The notes: generated by a model not told the origin, from the letters alone. Positions 9,194 through 17,413 are shown, numbered from the stretch's first letter. The stretch: 20,580 bases of DNA from Plakobranchus ocellatus (GCA_019648995.1 BLXT01007596.1:1039467-1060046); one strand, 5' to 3'. Program-made: numbers and translations.

Positions 9194-9427
9194 CTGAGAA
9201 AGAAAAAATAACACCAATCATAATTAAATTAAAAAAAATCTAAGGTTTTTTATCGTCTGAAAAATAGCATCACATGAATCTAACATTAAGTAACTCTAAG
9301 CCTAATGATTGACAGAGTGGTATCACTTTGTATGAAATTATGAGGCCTATTAAAGATGGACTGATTTTCAATCACTTGAAAACTAGTTCTCGTCTGAATT
9401 GTTCAGTCGGCAAAGCAGGGGCTACTT

Positions 9428-9518
9428 TAAATGAGCAATTTATATGGGATAGTCTGGGGCAGGCCCAAGGAATTCTAAATCAACCTTCATCAACTACCGA
9501 CAAATGAAGAGGTTTAGG
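9428..9518 (+). repeat. Foldback arm, left
   Basis: This segment, with GATAGTCTGGGGCAGGCC and ACTACCGACAAATGAAGAGG, is homologous (roughly 70% by eye) to the minus strand of 9573-9667. The arms are separated by about 54 bp and lie between the SAP-like and SWIM-like exons. Confidence 0.75.
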
Positions 9519-9572
9519 ACCAAGTTATAATGTAACTATGCTACTTTCACTTGATATCTCTACAATTTTTCG

Positions 9573-9667
9573 CCCACTACCTCTCCATTTTGTCAGTAGC
9601 TGTTGAAGGTAGATCTGATCTAGAAGAGTTAAGGCCTGTCCCCAGACTATACCATTCACACCATTTA
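9573..9667 (-). repeat. Foldback arm, right; possibly exon-derived
   Basis: On the minus strand it reads GTATAGTCTGGGGACAGGCC ... GCTACTGACAAAATGGAGAG, matching 9428-9518 on the plus strand. One minus-strand frame is open with a coding look (WYSLGTGLNSS ... LPSTATDKMER) before a stop. It may be a damaged middle exon of the adjacent gene that was copied in inverted orientation. Confidence 0.7.
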
Positions 9668-9967
9668 GTTAATGAATGGAAACTGAGATTCGATGTTTTA
9701 TACTTTTGTAGATTTCTATTTAGATCTAAATGCCCAGCCTGAATAGCTTTATATTCTAGAGTCTTTAATTATAAAACAATGTCGGCCTAAGCCTACACAA
9801 CACCTTATACCTCTAGATTTGGGTCCTCAACGCTATCTTATTAATGAATTTACTTACTTTGCCAAATGAGTTTTTCGATAATAATTCAAGCATCTTCATT
9901 CATCATCTCATGACATGATATATACTGATCTCTAGGCATAGCCTATCGAAAGTCAACTTCAAATTAC

Positions 9968-10051
9968 CTTTGCTTTTTTCCCTGTTGTTTTTGCACCTTT
10001 CTTTCTGCATAACTTTTTGAGCGTCTTGAGAGTTTGAGCTTCATAATCCAT
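9968..10051 (-). pseudogene. Putative first coding exon with SAP-like motif
   Basis: On the minus strand AAAACAATGG gives a good start context. The 28-codon exon reads MDYEAQTLKTLKKLCRKKGA and then KTTGKKAK, and it ends exactly before GTAATT, a plausible splice donor. The pattern L-x-x-L-K-x-L-C-x-x-x-G-x-x-x-x-G-K-K-A matches the first half of a SAP motif, a helix-extended-loop-helix DNA-binding fold. The second half should lie in the next exon, which I could not identify with confidence; ATGCTTGAATTATTATCGAA before a GTAAGT donor near 9858 is a weak candidate. It lies 775 bp upstream of the SWIM-like exon on the same strand. I file it as pseudogene because that exon is broken; this exon itself is intact. 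Confidence 0.55.
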
Positions 10052-10099
10052 TGTTTTGAAGCTGGATTTATCCGGCAATTTATTAATACATATCTAGAT

Positions 10100-10743
10100 A
10101 TGGGCTTGGTCCAATCTACTCAGGGATTAGATCGAGATAAAATCTAAACCAGATCTGAAGATAATATTATTATTTAGATGAAAAATATTTATTCTCTTAG
10201 AACACAAGACGCGTTTTTTTTTTGAAAGATCAACAGATTAATACATTTTTTTTTTGAGTCAATGATTTCAAAGTTCAATCTAGATGTAATTTTGAAGAGC
10301 ATGAAAGTTAGCGTGTACTGGGAACAAAGGCGTTTTAATAGTGACGACGAATAGACCGAAAACTTTTGCCCCTTTTTTTGGAATTAAGAAGTGAAACGAT
10401 TTCAGTGCGAACAAGAGAGCGGCACGATCCCCTATTCAAAAATATTGTAAAAGCAAACGACTTAAATCGAATGTTATGGTTCTAGTAAAATATTTCTACA
10501 TGTGTAGACCCTACACAAATGCAGATGGGAAAAGCTAACTAACTCTAACACTAAAGAGGGCATCTTCACATAGAACTCAGTAGAAAGGCTGGGATTTCAA
10601 TTAAGGGTGATTTTAAAACAGCTGAATATATTTAGATCCATGAAGGCTCCATTAACAATTCTTTCTTTTCTAGGCTCACCTACTTTCTTTCTCATAATGC
10701 TTTCATATCAGTATATGAGTATCTCAGGCGACATTATATGAGT
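10100..10743. other. No gene recognised
   Basis: AT-rich DNA upstream of the SAP-like exon. It would hold that gene's promoter, but I see no distinct element apart from scattered AGATCT words. Confidence 0.5.
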
Positions 10744-10780
10744 CACACACACACACACATACACACATACCCACACACCT
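10744..10780. repeat. (CA)n microsatellite
   Basis: CA dinucleotides with occasional CATA and CCCA interruptions. Confidence 0.93.
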
Positions 10781-11025
10781 GTCTAAGATTCAAAGTCGGG
10801 TTGCTTGAGGAGAATGAAAGAACGTGATACGTGATTCAAGGACTGAATCAAACTATGCCAGTATTGATTTATGGCTAAAGTCAATGAATATGTAGTTACA
10901 CCCAAAAAAAAAGAACATATACAAATAGTTAGATCTGTAGGTTTTTTTTTTTTCATTTGAAATATTATCAATAAAAACGGGCACACCAGTATCAACAAAA
11001 GTAATGAAAATAAATTCAATAAAAA

Positions 11026-11649
11026 TGTGACAGATGATTGCTTTGAGTGTGAATTGAGGCAACATCAAGATTTAGATCTTGAATCGGATTGGATTTAATT
11101 GTGTTTTGGCTTAGTTATTTTTCATACTTGGTCAGATTTTGAGTAGACCTAGATAAGACCTATTTTAGTTTAGTAGTACTATTTTGGTTTCAGCTCTGTT
11201 TACCCTCTATAGATGTACGGATTTCAAGAAAGTCTGGAAGGTATGTGAACATTTTATTTACAAGTACTGCTAGATCATAGCAATGGTGAATGTGCCAGAT
11301 AAGGAAGTTTGATTGGCAAATATTTTTAGTTAACCCTTATGGCATAATTCGGTGTATCTCCTTTGTTCTAGAAATTCTAGAATGCATGATTTTAAATTCT
11401 CTTGTTCAATGAGTGTACGCGAGTATTTTCTAGAATCTGTGGGCGGTGGACATATAATGGTTGTGAGATCATTTGGAAGAGCTTGCAGAGACCGCTGAGA
11501 GGTAAACCGTTGATGTTTGAGAGCCTGCAGATCTAAATAATTGTGGACATTAAATTGTTGTATTGAAAGTTTCTTTTCAAGTTAATAAACCTTTTATTCA
11601 ATTTTCTGCAAGACTTAGAATGCTTTCTTGGTCTACTTTGTCAATTACA
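11026..11649 (+). mobile_element. 625-bp LTR-like dispersed repeat, copy 1
   Basis: Alignable by eye along its full length with 14302-14930 in the same orientation. Both start TGTGAC and end ...ACA, have AATAAA late (here 11584-11589) and share TTTTAGTTTAGTAGTACTAT, AGAAAGTCTGGAAGG and GAGCTTGCAGAGACC. A TATA-like CATATAATGG lies at 11451. TG...CA ends and a 3' poly(A) signal are LTR traits. However, no short target duplication flanks either copy, no reverse transcriptase lies between them, and TGGTAGAGAATG just downstream (11655) is only a weak primer-binding-site candidate. A solo LTR or non-autonomous element is the best reading. Confidence 0.6.
11366..11435. promoter_or_regulatory. TTCTAGAA boxes (heat-shock-element-like) in copy 1
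   Basis: Three perfect TTCTAGAA octamers, at 11366-11373, 11375-11382 and 11428-11435, have the TTCnnGAA form of HSF half-site pairs. A further TTCAAGAAAGTCTGGAAG lies at 11223. Copy 2 keeps TTCTAGAA at 14479-14486 and 14686-14693. The link to heat-shock factor is inference; the AT-rich background makes TTCTAGAA fairly easy to obtain. Confidence 0.35.
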
Positions 11650-11990
11650 GAAACTGGTAGAGAATGAAAAAAATCGTAAAAAATTTACATGATAAAGGAC
11701 TTATTTTTTTTATGCACCACCGAAAGCTTACTCTTCAGGGCAAACTGCCAAATGTATCATTTATATCTAGATATAAGTGTGGAATATGATGTTGCCAAAT
11801 TTTAGAATCTAGATGATCAGAATTTAGATTCATATTTTAAGGGCGATTCGATTGCGCCATAAAGTTCTTATTCGAAATTATGAAGAAAGAGCTAGTAAGT
11901 TACGGTACGAAAGGCTACTTGCTTTCCACTGGCACAGTGACAGCGAAGAGATTTAAAAAAATAATTCTATTAAAGAAGCAGTGTGACACA

Positions 11991-12085
11991 TTAATTTTAT
12001 TTAGGCACTTAAGAAGAAAATAATAAACTGCATTTTAATTTCTCTTTTCTTTACCATCTTTCTATATGACAGTCGTGGTTTCTCT
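11991..12085 (+). repeat. Direct duplication with splice-acceptor-like end, copy 1
   Basis: Homologous to 12116-12214 at an offset of 129 bp at the acceptor. It ends in a pyrimidine tract and ATATGACAG followed by TCGTGGTTTCTCT, paralleling the acceptor of the ApeC pseudogene. Confidence 0.75.
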
Positions 12086-12136
12086 TATTATTTATTTATT
12101 TAGTTATTTATTTATTAATTCATTTATTTATTTAGA
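12085..12136. repeat. (TTTA)n microsatellite
   Basis: TTTA/TTTAG units separate the two acceptor copies; the last units overlap the second copy. Confidence 0.9.
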
Positions 12137-12214
12137 CGCTTAAGAAAAGAATAATATATACTGCATTTTGATTGCTCACTTCTTTACCTCCTTTTTGACA
12201 GTCACGGTTCCTCT
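12116..12214 (+). repeat. Direct duplication with splice acceptor, copy 2
   Basis: Contains TTCTTTACCTCCTTTTTGAC ending in AG at 12200-12201, a good 3' splice site, immediately before the first coding-like bases of the ApeC pseudogene. Confidence 0.75.
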
Positions 12215-13640
12215 AGTGGACTGCTTGCCTACTCATCGCTCTAGTATTATCAGTGAGCCATCCAAGTCAGGCCTTTTTTGAGGGACGGGATTAGCGTGTC
12301 TCCAACACCTTTCGAACTCACCTGTACTCCTGCCCACGTTGTAAAGCACTTGACCCGTGACACCAATATGTTGTGCTCTCACCAAATTGGCAATCAATCT
12401 CAACTTCAATAAGTCAGCAGGATTCGCATGCTGATGTAAACCTCATCTGGATGGCATTTGTTGGCACAGCAGAGAGACAATGAGGACGAGCCGCAGTCTA
12501 CGTTTGATGTATCGGTGTCTAGACGAATCACTAAGGACATCCGAGAGACGTTCTTACAGATTACCTGGCCTGTCGCCACGTTTGGAACATACAGATGTGG
12601 CGTTATAGGATTTGAATGGAAAACTCATGGCAGCGTGACGGAAGTAGCGTCAGAGGTGGTCATCTGGAAAGGGGAGGTTACCGTCGAGGATATGATGGAT
12701 GTATTCAAATACTGGAGTGATAAGTTAGCTAGAGTTGAAGCTGCCAGAGATAAGCTGACAGGAAACATGAACACTTTTAACGAAAGCTTTAAGTCATGTG
12801 GTGAACGGATAGATTTTCAAAATTCTGAAGGTGATTTACTCGGTAAAAAAGTGCACTCAACAAGTGAAGCAGTCGACTCTGGACACTGTGACTTATCTGG
12901 CAAACATTTTAACCTCTGTTATCCACAGCCAGTTGGGATTTTTGACTGAAGACGTAATCGACTTAAAATTTTCCAAGATTCCAATTGAAGCGCTCCCTTG
13001 GCTAGAGAGGGGTTTTGTTAACTCAAACCCACAACAGGATGCTCTGTAGATCTGACTTTCTTTGGAGGCATTGATCGATACTTTCGATTTCACTCAGAAC
13101 CAAGCAGCTCCAATTCTAACAGCTACACAAATATCAACAGCGATTTTTCAATCCTACTACCAGATACAATTTCTAAAGAAGATTTATGAACTTCCTTTAG
13201 TTTGAAGTTTTGTCAGGCCTCAGGCGTGTTCAACAAAGGATTTTGGCCCTGTAAGTCTTACTGTATCAATAAACTGCATACAGTAGCTTGTCCTGAAGGA
13301 TTTGACGCAGCATCAATGCATCTCACCCCGGAAAGGTCAAGCACTCTCACAGATTTCACTTCAAAGAGTTGTAACAGATACCAGCAGTCTTGGCTTCTGC
13401 TGTACGACATCTGGGTTATATCAAACCCCCATTACGCTGCCCACACACAGCCCATTCATGCTCTACAGAAGAGGTGGTCAGTGCCAAGTAATAGGAGGCA
13501 CTGTTTTATCCTCTGTTGTTTTCAGCATCGATACAGAGAATGGCTACAACAGCGACTCTAAAGACGCCAACGGACCTGATATTGACTTACCCATTGGTTA
13601 TCTAACAAAACTTTATGTTTATCATTACACCAGCTCGTAG
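12202..13640 (+). pseudogene. Ig-like / coiled-coil / ApeC domain pseudogene
   Basis: Protein similarity is spread over all three plus-strand frames. After the acceptor at 12201: SIISEPSKSGLF (to 12283), then a shifted frame RDGISVSPTPFELTC. A third frame follows with SPNWQSIST and LIWMAFVGT (to about 12470). The frame of 12440-12949 has ETFLQITWPVATFGTYRC, with an Ig-type F strand at 12581-12598, then a helical stretch (VTVEDMMDVFKYWSDKLARV). The helix goes on in another frame as DTVTYLANILTSVIHSQLG (to 13049). Next comes CSVDLTFFGGIDRYFRF, a TGA at 13187-13189, then KFCQASGVFNKGFWP, SYCINKL and CPEGF. A last shift gives GFCCTTSGLYQTPITLPT, GGQCQVIGG and DTENGYNSD, ending LYVYHYTSS and TAG at 13638. 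The Cys-rich end matches the ApeC domain, found in invertebrate proteins linked to bacterial recognition. Four or more frameshifts and two or more stops make it a pseudogene. The kept splice acceptor argues against a processed copy. Confidence 0.75.
13200..13640 (+). pseudogene. ApeC domain part of the pseudogene
   Basis: This is the most recognisable segment. Cys in FC, YC, CP, FCC and GGQCQ, together with GFWP, PITLPT and DTEN, fall in the order expected for ApeC. The frame changes between about 13320 and 13355. One substitution (WPCKSYC, where a small residue or Gly is usual) adds an extra Cys. ApeC domains are known to bind bacterial cell-wall components in amphioxus; whether the functional parent gene here does so is inference. 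Confidence 0.8.
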
Positions 13641-14301
13641 AGCATTCTTTTCTACGCCATTGCATCTTCAAAGAGAAATTGCTGAAGAAAAAAAAAGAAT
13701 TGTCGTTATGCAATGTCTGAGACGATTACACTCACGCATAGATTTGCACAACCTTTAAATTATATATTTCTGATGTTTGCCACGAAAAAGCTTACAGCAC
13801 AATCTATGTTGAAAGAACTTTTTAAATCAAGGTAGCTTTAGTGAAGTGTTAAGGTGTTTCAAGCGTGAGCATTACGAATATAAGTATAATCTACATCTTC
13901 AGTCACTTCATACATATTTTAGCTTAAATAGTCTGGTTCAAGGTAAATTCGTAACTCTAAAGATATTCTAACGTTATTTGAAAGCTGCAGCTCTGATTTT
14001 GCTGTTGATTCTTGTTTATGCAATATAATGATACATTTTATTAGACAAAATAAGTCAATTCTGCACCATAGTTAGTTTTGTCGCCTTTCTTTTTTTTCCT
14101 CTAACTTTTATAGACAATTATGAATAATATTTAAAGTAGGCTTAAGAAGGCACTTTCATAACAACTAAAAAATGAAACGAGTACGAAATAGTTATCATAC
14201 TTTAAAAAAAATACAAAAAACGACCAAAATTGTTTTTTCGTTGGCTAGATTGCGTTTGATTATTGATCTTTGATATTTTCCAAATCTTTGCAATATCTGC
14301 G
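13641..14301. other. No gene recognised
   Basis: AT-rich sequence between the ApeC pseudogene and the second LTR-like copy. No polypurine tract is seen directly before 14302, contrary to expectation for a 3' LTR. Confidence 0.6.
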
Positions 14302-14930
14302 TGTGACCAATGATTGCTGTGAATGTGAATTGAGCCTATATGTAGATTAGATCTAGACTCGGAATGGATTGTATTGTGTTTTGGCTTTGTTATTTGTAAT
14401 ACTTAGTAAACTTTGAGTAGGCGTAGATTAGAACTATTTTTAGTTTAGTAGTACTATTCTGGTTTTAGATATAAAAATTTCTAGAAAGTCTGGAAGGTGT
14501 GTGAACATTTTGTTTACAAGATGTGAGATCATAACCATGGTGGGTGTATCATTTGAGGAAATTTGATTGGCTGATATTTTTAGCTAACCTTGACGACACA
14601 ATTAGGTAATACCTTCTTTATTCTAAAAGCTCTAGAATCCGTTTTTTTTTTAAATTTTTAAATGTTTAAATAGTCTATCTAGTATTTCTAGAATCAGTTG
14701 GTGGTGAGTACGTAAGAATGATTGTGAAATCGTTGGAGTGAGCTTGCAGAGACCTCTGAGAAATAAACTGCTGTGTTTTTAGATCCTGTAGATGGTCTAA
14801 ATAGTTATGGAAACCAAATTGCTGTTCTGAAACTGTTCCTTATTCGAATTAATAAACTTTTCATTCAATTTTCGGCAAGACTCGTAGTGAAATCTGTTAT
14901 TTAGTCTATTCAAAGGAACTCATTGTCACA
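14302..14930 (+). mobile_element. 625-bp LTR-like dispersed repeat, copy 2
   Basis: Second copy of the 11026-11649 repeat. It starts TGTGAC and ends GTCACA, a perfect 6-bp inverted terminus, with AATAAA at 14851-14856, 74 bp before the end. Several indels and substitutions separate the copies, so if they were a pair of LTRs the insertion is old. The flanks (CTGCG and GGCAG) do not match. Confidence 0.6.
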
Positions 14931-15085
14931 GGCAGTGCTCAACTAGATCTATACCTAAACAGCAGTAAATTGTTTGTGACACTGCGTTTCAAACAGAAAA
15001 TACAAAAATATCCTGCTTAAATTTTCATAAAACTTTGTTTCGCAGAAGCCTTAAAACTTTCTAAACACCACCACTGTGATGGAGA

Positions 15086-15204
15086 TCAGCAGTAATGCCA
15101 AAGCTCACTCCACCTGAAGTTGTTTCTCGGAGCATCATCATCTTTTACACTTTTATAAACCGTAATCAAGCCTGTAGCAGCAGCAACATCAATGGCATTG
15201 GACC
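15086..15204 (-). pseudogene. Exon-like fragment of unknown identity
   Basis: On the minus strand an acceptor-like TTTCCCTTGTTATAG precedes 15204. One frame reads SNAIDVAAATGLITVYKS then VKDDDAPRNNF and stops at 15086. The next frame holds SGGVSFGITADLHHSGGV. The residue pattern looks protein-coding with a frameshift, but I do not recognise the family. The GAGAAACAACTTCA portion recurs at about 15880-15903 beside LINE debris, so a retroelement C-terminus is possible. Confidence 0.4.
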
Positions 15205-15268
15205 CTATAACAAGGGAAATCAAATATAATGAAATAGATCTACTGAGTGAAAATATTAGTTTTACGCT

Positions 15269-15278
15269 ATTATAAGGC
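15269..15278. repeat. Imperfect target-site duplication, left copy
   Basis: ATTATAAGGC matches ATTCTAAGGC at 15545-15554 (9 of 10), flanking the SINE. Confidence 0.65.
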
Positions 15279-15544
15279 TATTGGAGCGGTGGCTCATATG
15301 GTAAGGCAATTGGCTACCAAGTCAGAGATCCGATGTTCGAATCCCAGTCCGGAGCCAAGGCAATTTTTCATTTCTCCTCTGTGTTCTCCCAGCACTAAAT
15401 GGGTAGCCAAGTTTGAACTGGCAAAAGCAAAGGCAGCGAGAAAAGCAATGGCTCAAAGTACTGTATGTCACGAACAATCAGGATCCTACTCTTGGTTTCC
15501 AAAAATGCTTGAACTAAGTGTGGGACCCAATTTAAGTTTATTTT
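15279..15544 (+). mobile_element. SINE family A, second full-length copy
   Basis: Colinear with 725-1005. Box A is TGGCTCATATGG (15290-15301) and box B GTTCGAATCC (15335-15344), the latter better preserved than in the first copy. It keeps the body (GAGAAAAGCAATGGCTCAAA) and the 3' end (AACTAAGTGTGGGACCC). The frame 15247-15570 is a read-through of the SINE, not a gene. Confidence 0.92.
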
Positions 15545-15554
15545 ATTCTAAGGC
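15545..15554. repeat. Imperfect target-site duplication, right copy
   Basis: ATTCTAAGGC; see 15269-15278. Confidence 0.65.
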
Positions 15555-15697
15555 CACTTTTATCACATGATCCATTCCGGGTTATCCACACCGAGCACCG
15601 AGCAAAAGGAGTGGAAAGAGATGATCAATTAGTGAATGCATTATATGACACGGATAGAGATTAATTCACATTTTTGTTTCCTCTCCTCCCCCCTTTG

Positions 15698-15830
15698 TTC
15701 TCTCTCTCTCTCTCTCTTTATAAATACGCATACATGTGTATATAAATAATATATACATACACACATATATATAATTATATATATATATATATAATATTAT
15801 ATATATATATATATTGTGTATATATAATAT
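15698..15830. repeat. (CT)n followed by (AT)n/(AC)n microsatellites
   Basis: A CT run at 15698-15718, then TACATA/AT tracts to about 15830. The minus-strand frame 15666-15875 is a product of these repeats. Confidence 0.93.
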
Positions 15831-15879
15831 GCATGTCTCTTTCGTTACGGCATAACTCTGTCGACAGGTCCTCACTTCA

Positions 15880-16008
15880 CGTGAAGTTGTTTCTCGGGGT
15901 ATCCTTGTAGTTCATTTCTTGCAGCCATCTATATGACACGACTTATCCAGCGCTTCTGAGTCTTCAGCAGCAACTTCTGAATTTCTGCATCAGTTCTGTT
16001 TAGCGGGG
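15880..16008 (-). pseudogene. LINE reverse-transcriptase tail, fragment 1
   Basis: On the minus strand RTDAEIQKLLLKTQKRW followed by ISRV resembles the post-RT region of jockey/RTE-type LINEs, which have a T(G)LPSIE..L...QLRW(A)GHV pattern. A stop follows immediately. This is the part of the relic that lies 3' of the SINE insertion. Confidence 0.5.
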
Positions 16009-16166
16009 GCGTCGGTGGCATAGTGGCTAGCGAGTCCGCCCTGAGATCTGCAGGGACCGATCTGTCGCGGGTTCGAGCCCCGCCACCGGCGCCCTGGCTT
16101 GATGGAGGTCCTGAAAGCCTGAGATCACTTTGTTGTGGTCTGGCTATATAAAAAAAAAAAAAAAAA
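16009..16166 (+). mobile_element. SINE family B, best-preserved copy
   Basis: The head folds like a class II tRNA over 84 nt. The 5' end GCGTCGG pairs with CCGGCGC (16086-16092, one G-U). Box A is TGGCATAGTGG (16016-16026). CCCTG and CAGGG (16039-16043 and 16051-16055) close a 7-nt loop AGATCTG. An 11-nt variable region follows, then GCGGG-TTCGAGC-CCCGC (16067-16083) as a perfect T arm. The body includes CTGAAAGCCTGAGATCAC and TTGTTGTGGTCTGGC, ending in an A-run. It is not a functional tRNA gene: base 33 is not T and the body and tail are SINE-like. It splits LINE debris on the opposite strand. Confidence 0.92.
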
Positions 16167-16500
16167 CCTACAAGGGTACATATTAATTTGCATGCTCATT
16201 GTGACTGAAATGAAATTCATCCAGCAGTTTTATGTGTCAATAGTAGAAAGTCCAAGGCGTGTCACGGTCATTTAGGGTGGAAAAAAATACTTCGGCTCTG
16301 TAGATCTTTACGTTTGGATGATTCATTTTTTGTCCTCTACCAAGTGCTTGGCTGACTATTGAATCCTGACAACAGTCTCCTTGTCCATATCTTCAGCAAT
16401 TGTGCTGTCAAGGTACTTCAGCCTTAACATAGACCACACTGCAATCTCCAAGAGTAATATATTCGTGATTTATTTTCAAGCCTAATTGAAATATTTTAAT
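16167..16500 (-). pseudogene. LINE reverse-transcriptase tail, fragment 2
   Basis: On the minus strand INHEYITLGDCSVVYVKA, then KYLDSTIAEDMDKETV (16418-16371), then WTFYY, a stop, and HIKLLDEFHF (about 16201-16252). These match in order the YLGS..., CE(S/T)WTLY and LL..FH..CLR motifs found after the RT catalytic core in jockey/RTE/CR1-like LINEs. Frameshifts and stops are numerous. Confidence 0.7.
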
Positions 16501-17405
16501 TCGAAATTCCAATATTAGCCTTTCATGGAACGTCGTTTCTTTTGTTATTTATTATAATTTTGTATTATTTGTTGTCTATGGAAGATCTGTTTCACTATAG
16601 CAATATTAAATATTAGGTTGTTCATGTGGATTAAGCTCAAAAGTTGTGAAAAACCAATTCTATAAAATAACAATCTTTGCTGAAAAAGCAAATAGCTAAC
16701 GCATTTTGCACAAGTTACTTAATTTTATTGAAAAATATTTCTATATGATTCAATGAAGAGGTCAAACTTGAACAATGATATAACATACAGATATAGTTCC
16801 CCATCTCCTGCAGAATTCACTAGCTTCAGTCCCAGCATCGCTCATAATGAAACAGAGTATCTAGGGGAACTCTTTATTTTTTCCTGTGAGGACCTTAAAA
16901 TTGTGAGATTAAAATTGGGACTTTGGAAATACCATTTATGATAAGTCATTCAATGTTTGGTTTATTGTTTGTTTGTTTTCAAGGTATAAAATAAAACGGT
17001 ATTATTATCTCTTATTATCATATCTACAAATTAAGGCTACTGTTTTGCAATGTCTTTTAGAAATAAGTTTCTCTAGAAGATTGATAATTGATATTTGAAG
17101 AAAAGACAAATTTTCAGTACATTATTATCGATTATAAAACGATCGCTTTAAGTGCTAGATTTATAATATACAAGACCAGTTAAAGGACGATTTTTGTTGA
17201 AATTTCCATGGCAAGTCAATTCATTCGAAGTCATTGATATTTTTCTTTTGTTTTTCCACAGAAGATTTATTTTACAAAATCTGTTTTTGAAAATTAAACT
17301 TTATTTACCGGTATTCATTTAGATATAAGTGTGCAAATGTAAAACAAACGAATTATAATTGAAACTTTTTTTCCACAGTATTCTAATTGATGATGTCATG
17401 CTTAC
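16501..17405. other. No gene recognised
   Basis: AT-rich. The 62-codon frame at 16753-16941 has no recognisable domain. Confidence 0.55.
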
Positions 17406-17413
17406 AAGTTTTT

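Noticed and set aside
10783..11068. Two overlapping minus-strand frames with hydrophobic segments
   Set aside because: They overlap each other and span a microsatellite edge and the start of the LTR-like repeat; no domain.
12202..13640. A working multi-exon gene in which the frame changes are introns
   Set aside because: The frame changes are spaced closely or overlap (for example 12949 and 13049), lack GT/AG boundaries that would restore the reading, and an in-frame TGA interrupts the last domain.
11026..14930. A complete LTR retrotransposon with two LTRs
   Set aside because: No gag, protease, reverse transcriptase or integrase, no polypurine tract before copy 2, and no matching flanking duplication. 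Kept only as LTR-like repeats.
15666..15875. Minus-strand frame rich in Ile and Tyr
   Set aside because: A translation of CT and AT dinucleotide repeats.
16009..16092. A genuine tRNA gene
   Set aside because: The fold is good, but the universal T at position 33 is missing, a family body and A-tail follow directly, and sister copies lie elsewhere in the window. It is a SINE head.
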